Shown here: piece by piece, positions 60,779 to 60,875 of the stretch | How positions within the stretch are numbered: position 1 is the first letter of the stretch | How the letters are laid out: each line of letters begins with the position of its first letter | Assembly (NCBI GenBank): GCA_902794095.1 | Contig: CADBFZ010000012.1 | Coordinates: 1-60,875, forward strand | From: an uncultured Lachnospiraceae bacterium | GTDB taxonomy: Bacteria > Bacillota > Clostridia > Lachnospirales > Lachnospiraceae | Direction: 5' to 3' | Length of the DNA: 60,875 nt | Made by a program: the position numbers and the translations under genes | The notes under the pieces: model-generated | What the model was told of the DNA's origin: nothing | The model's database searches: none | Seen by the model: only the letters and a program-made list of their open reading frames with translations

Positions 60779-60875
60779 TTGATATGTACCCTCTTTCCTG
60801 GACATCCAGGAAGGAGGGTATTTTTGTGCGTTATAGTTATGAATTTAAAAGAAAATGTATACAATTGTATCGAGA
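60779..60875 (+). mobile_element. Left end of an IS3/IS150-type insertion sequence (partial)
   Basis: From TGATATGTACCC (60779) the region contains a 15-bp hairpin TACCCTCTTTCCTGG (60787-60801) and CCAGGAAGGAGGGTA (60806-60820), with one mismatch, covering the ribosome site of the transposase. The element continues out of the window, so its other end and inverted repeat cannot be seen. Confidence 0.6.
60826..60875 (+). CDS. Transposase OrfA, N-terminus, cut by window edge
   Basis: GTG start at 60826, AAGGAGG at 60811-60817 (8 nt spacing). The 16 visible codons read MRYSYEFKRKCIQLYRE, the typical first helix of IS3-family OrfA (HTH of the winged-helix type). The ribosome site lies inside a hairpin (60787-60820), which may limit translation. 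No more can be said from 17 residues. Confidence 0.7.
   Translation, partial: MRYSYEFKRKCIQLYR

Overview
The window is chromosomal DNA of a low-to-medium GC Gram-positive anaerobe, most likely a member of the Lachnospiraceae (Butyrivibrio/Roseburia-like Clostridia). The grounds are AGGAGG-type ribosome sites, sigma-A promoters, a Bacillus-type LexA box at recA, RNase Y, an RqcH homologue, a SpoVB/MurJ-type flippase, a Clostridia-type polyamine cluster and the gene order of the housekeeping operons. Almost everything is transcribed from the minus strand. The plus-strand genes are a glycosyltransferase-like gene, a LytTR/LiaF-like pair and the start of an insertion sequence at the right edge.

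Layout. 1-4667: a polyamine operon (arginine/lysine-type decarboxylase, spermidine synthase, carboxynorspermidine synthase, carboxynorspermidine decarboxylase cut by the window edge) with a recognisable promoter and a 14-bp palindrome. 4668-12533: an accessory, decaying island. It starts with a 74-bp tandem repeat that abuts a truncated GAD-like gene, followed by small hypothetical genes, a frameshifted gene, a serine-hydrolase tail, a DUF4291 stump, an alpha/beta hydrolase, a PAS protein and a GNAT-tyrosine phosphatase fusion. 12601-17482: TraX-like protein, engB, and the tig-clpP-clpX protein quality-control operon. 17592-25542: an envelope/translation operon (bactofilin, pyrH, frr, uppS, cdsA, rseP, dxr) ending in a PP2C-like protein and a Ser/Thr kinase. 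25563-32539: polysaccharide deacetylase, DAHP synthase, xerD, NUDIX, an aspartate aminotransferase and RNase Y. 32744-35009: a sialyltransferase-like gene convergent with an N-acetyl-sugar amidotransferase. 35110-42152: recX, SOS-regulated recA, cinA, pgsA, rimO, rpoZ, gmk, yicC. 42463-53532: rqcH, a flippase, GH36 alpha-galactosidase, an HI0933-type flavoprotein, a NUDIX-esterase fusion, a PEBP protein, a HAD phosphatase and an acyltransferase. 53677-60663: an ECF sigma/anti-sigma pair, a large hybrid histidine kinase divergent from a LytTR regulator plus LiaF-like membrane protein, and a FecR-domain surface protein. 60779-60875: left end of an IS3-type element.

The most interesting signal is not a gene. 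Six intergenic gaps (20250-20404, 41130-41263, 42243-42434, 50712-50897, 53609-53659, 54944-55100) hold members of one family of structured palindromic elements. Short conserved strands (GCGGGTGGCGCGAAT-like and GCGACAGGACCC-like) are kept, while the helices between and outside them change on both sides at once, so base pairing is conserved where sequence is not. A second, simpler hairpin family (TGTGACA...TGTCACA) sits at 33835, 52263 and 60730, and some of its sequence is shared with the ends of the first family. I could not name either family from the sequence; the pattern suggests a mobile REP/MITE-like element or a structured RNA.

No tRNA, rRNA, CRISPR array or recognisable riboswitch was seen.
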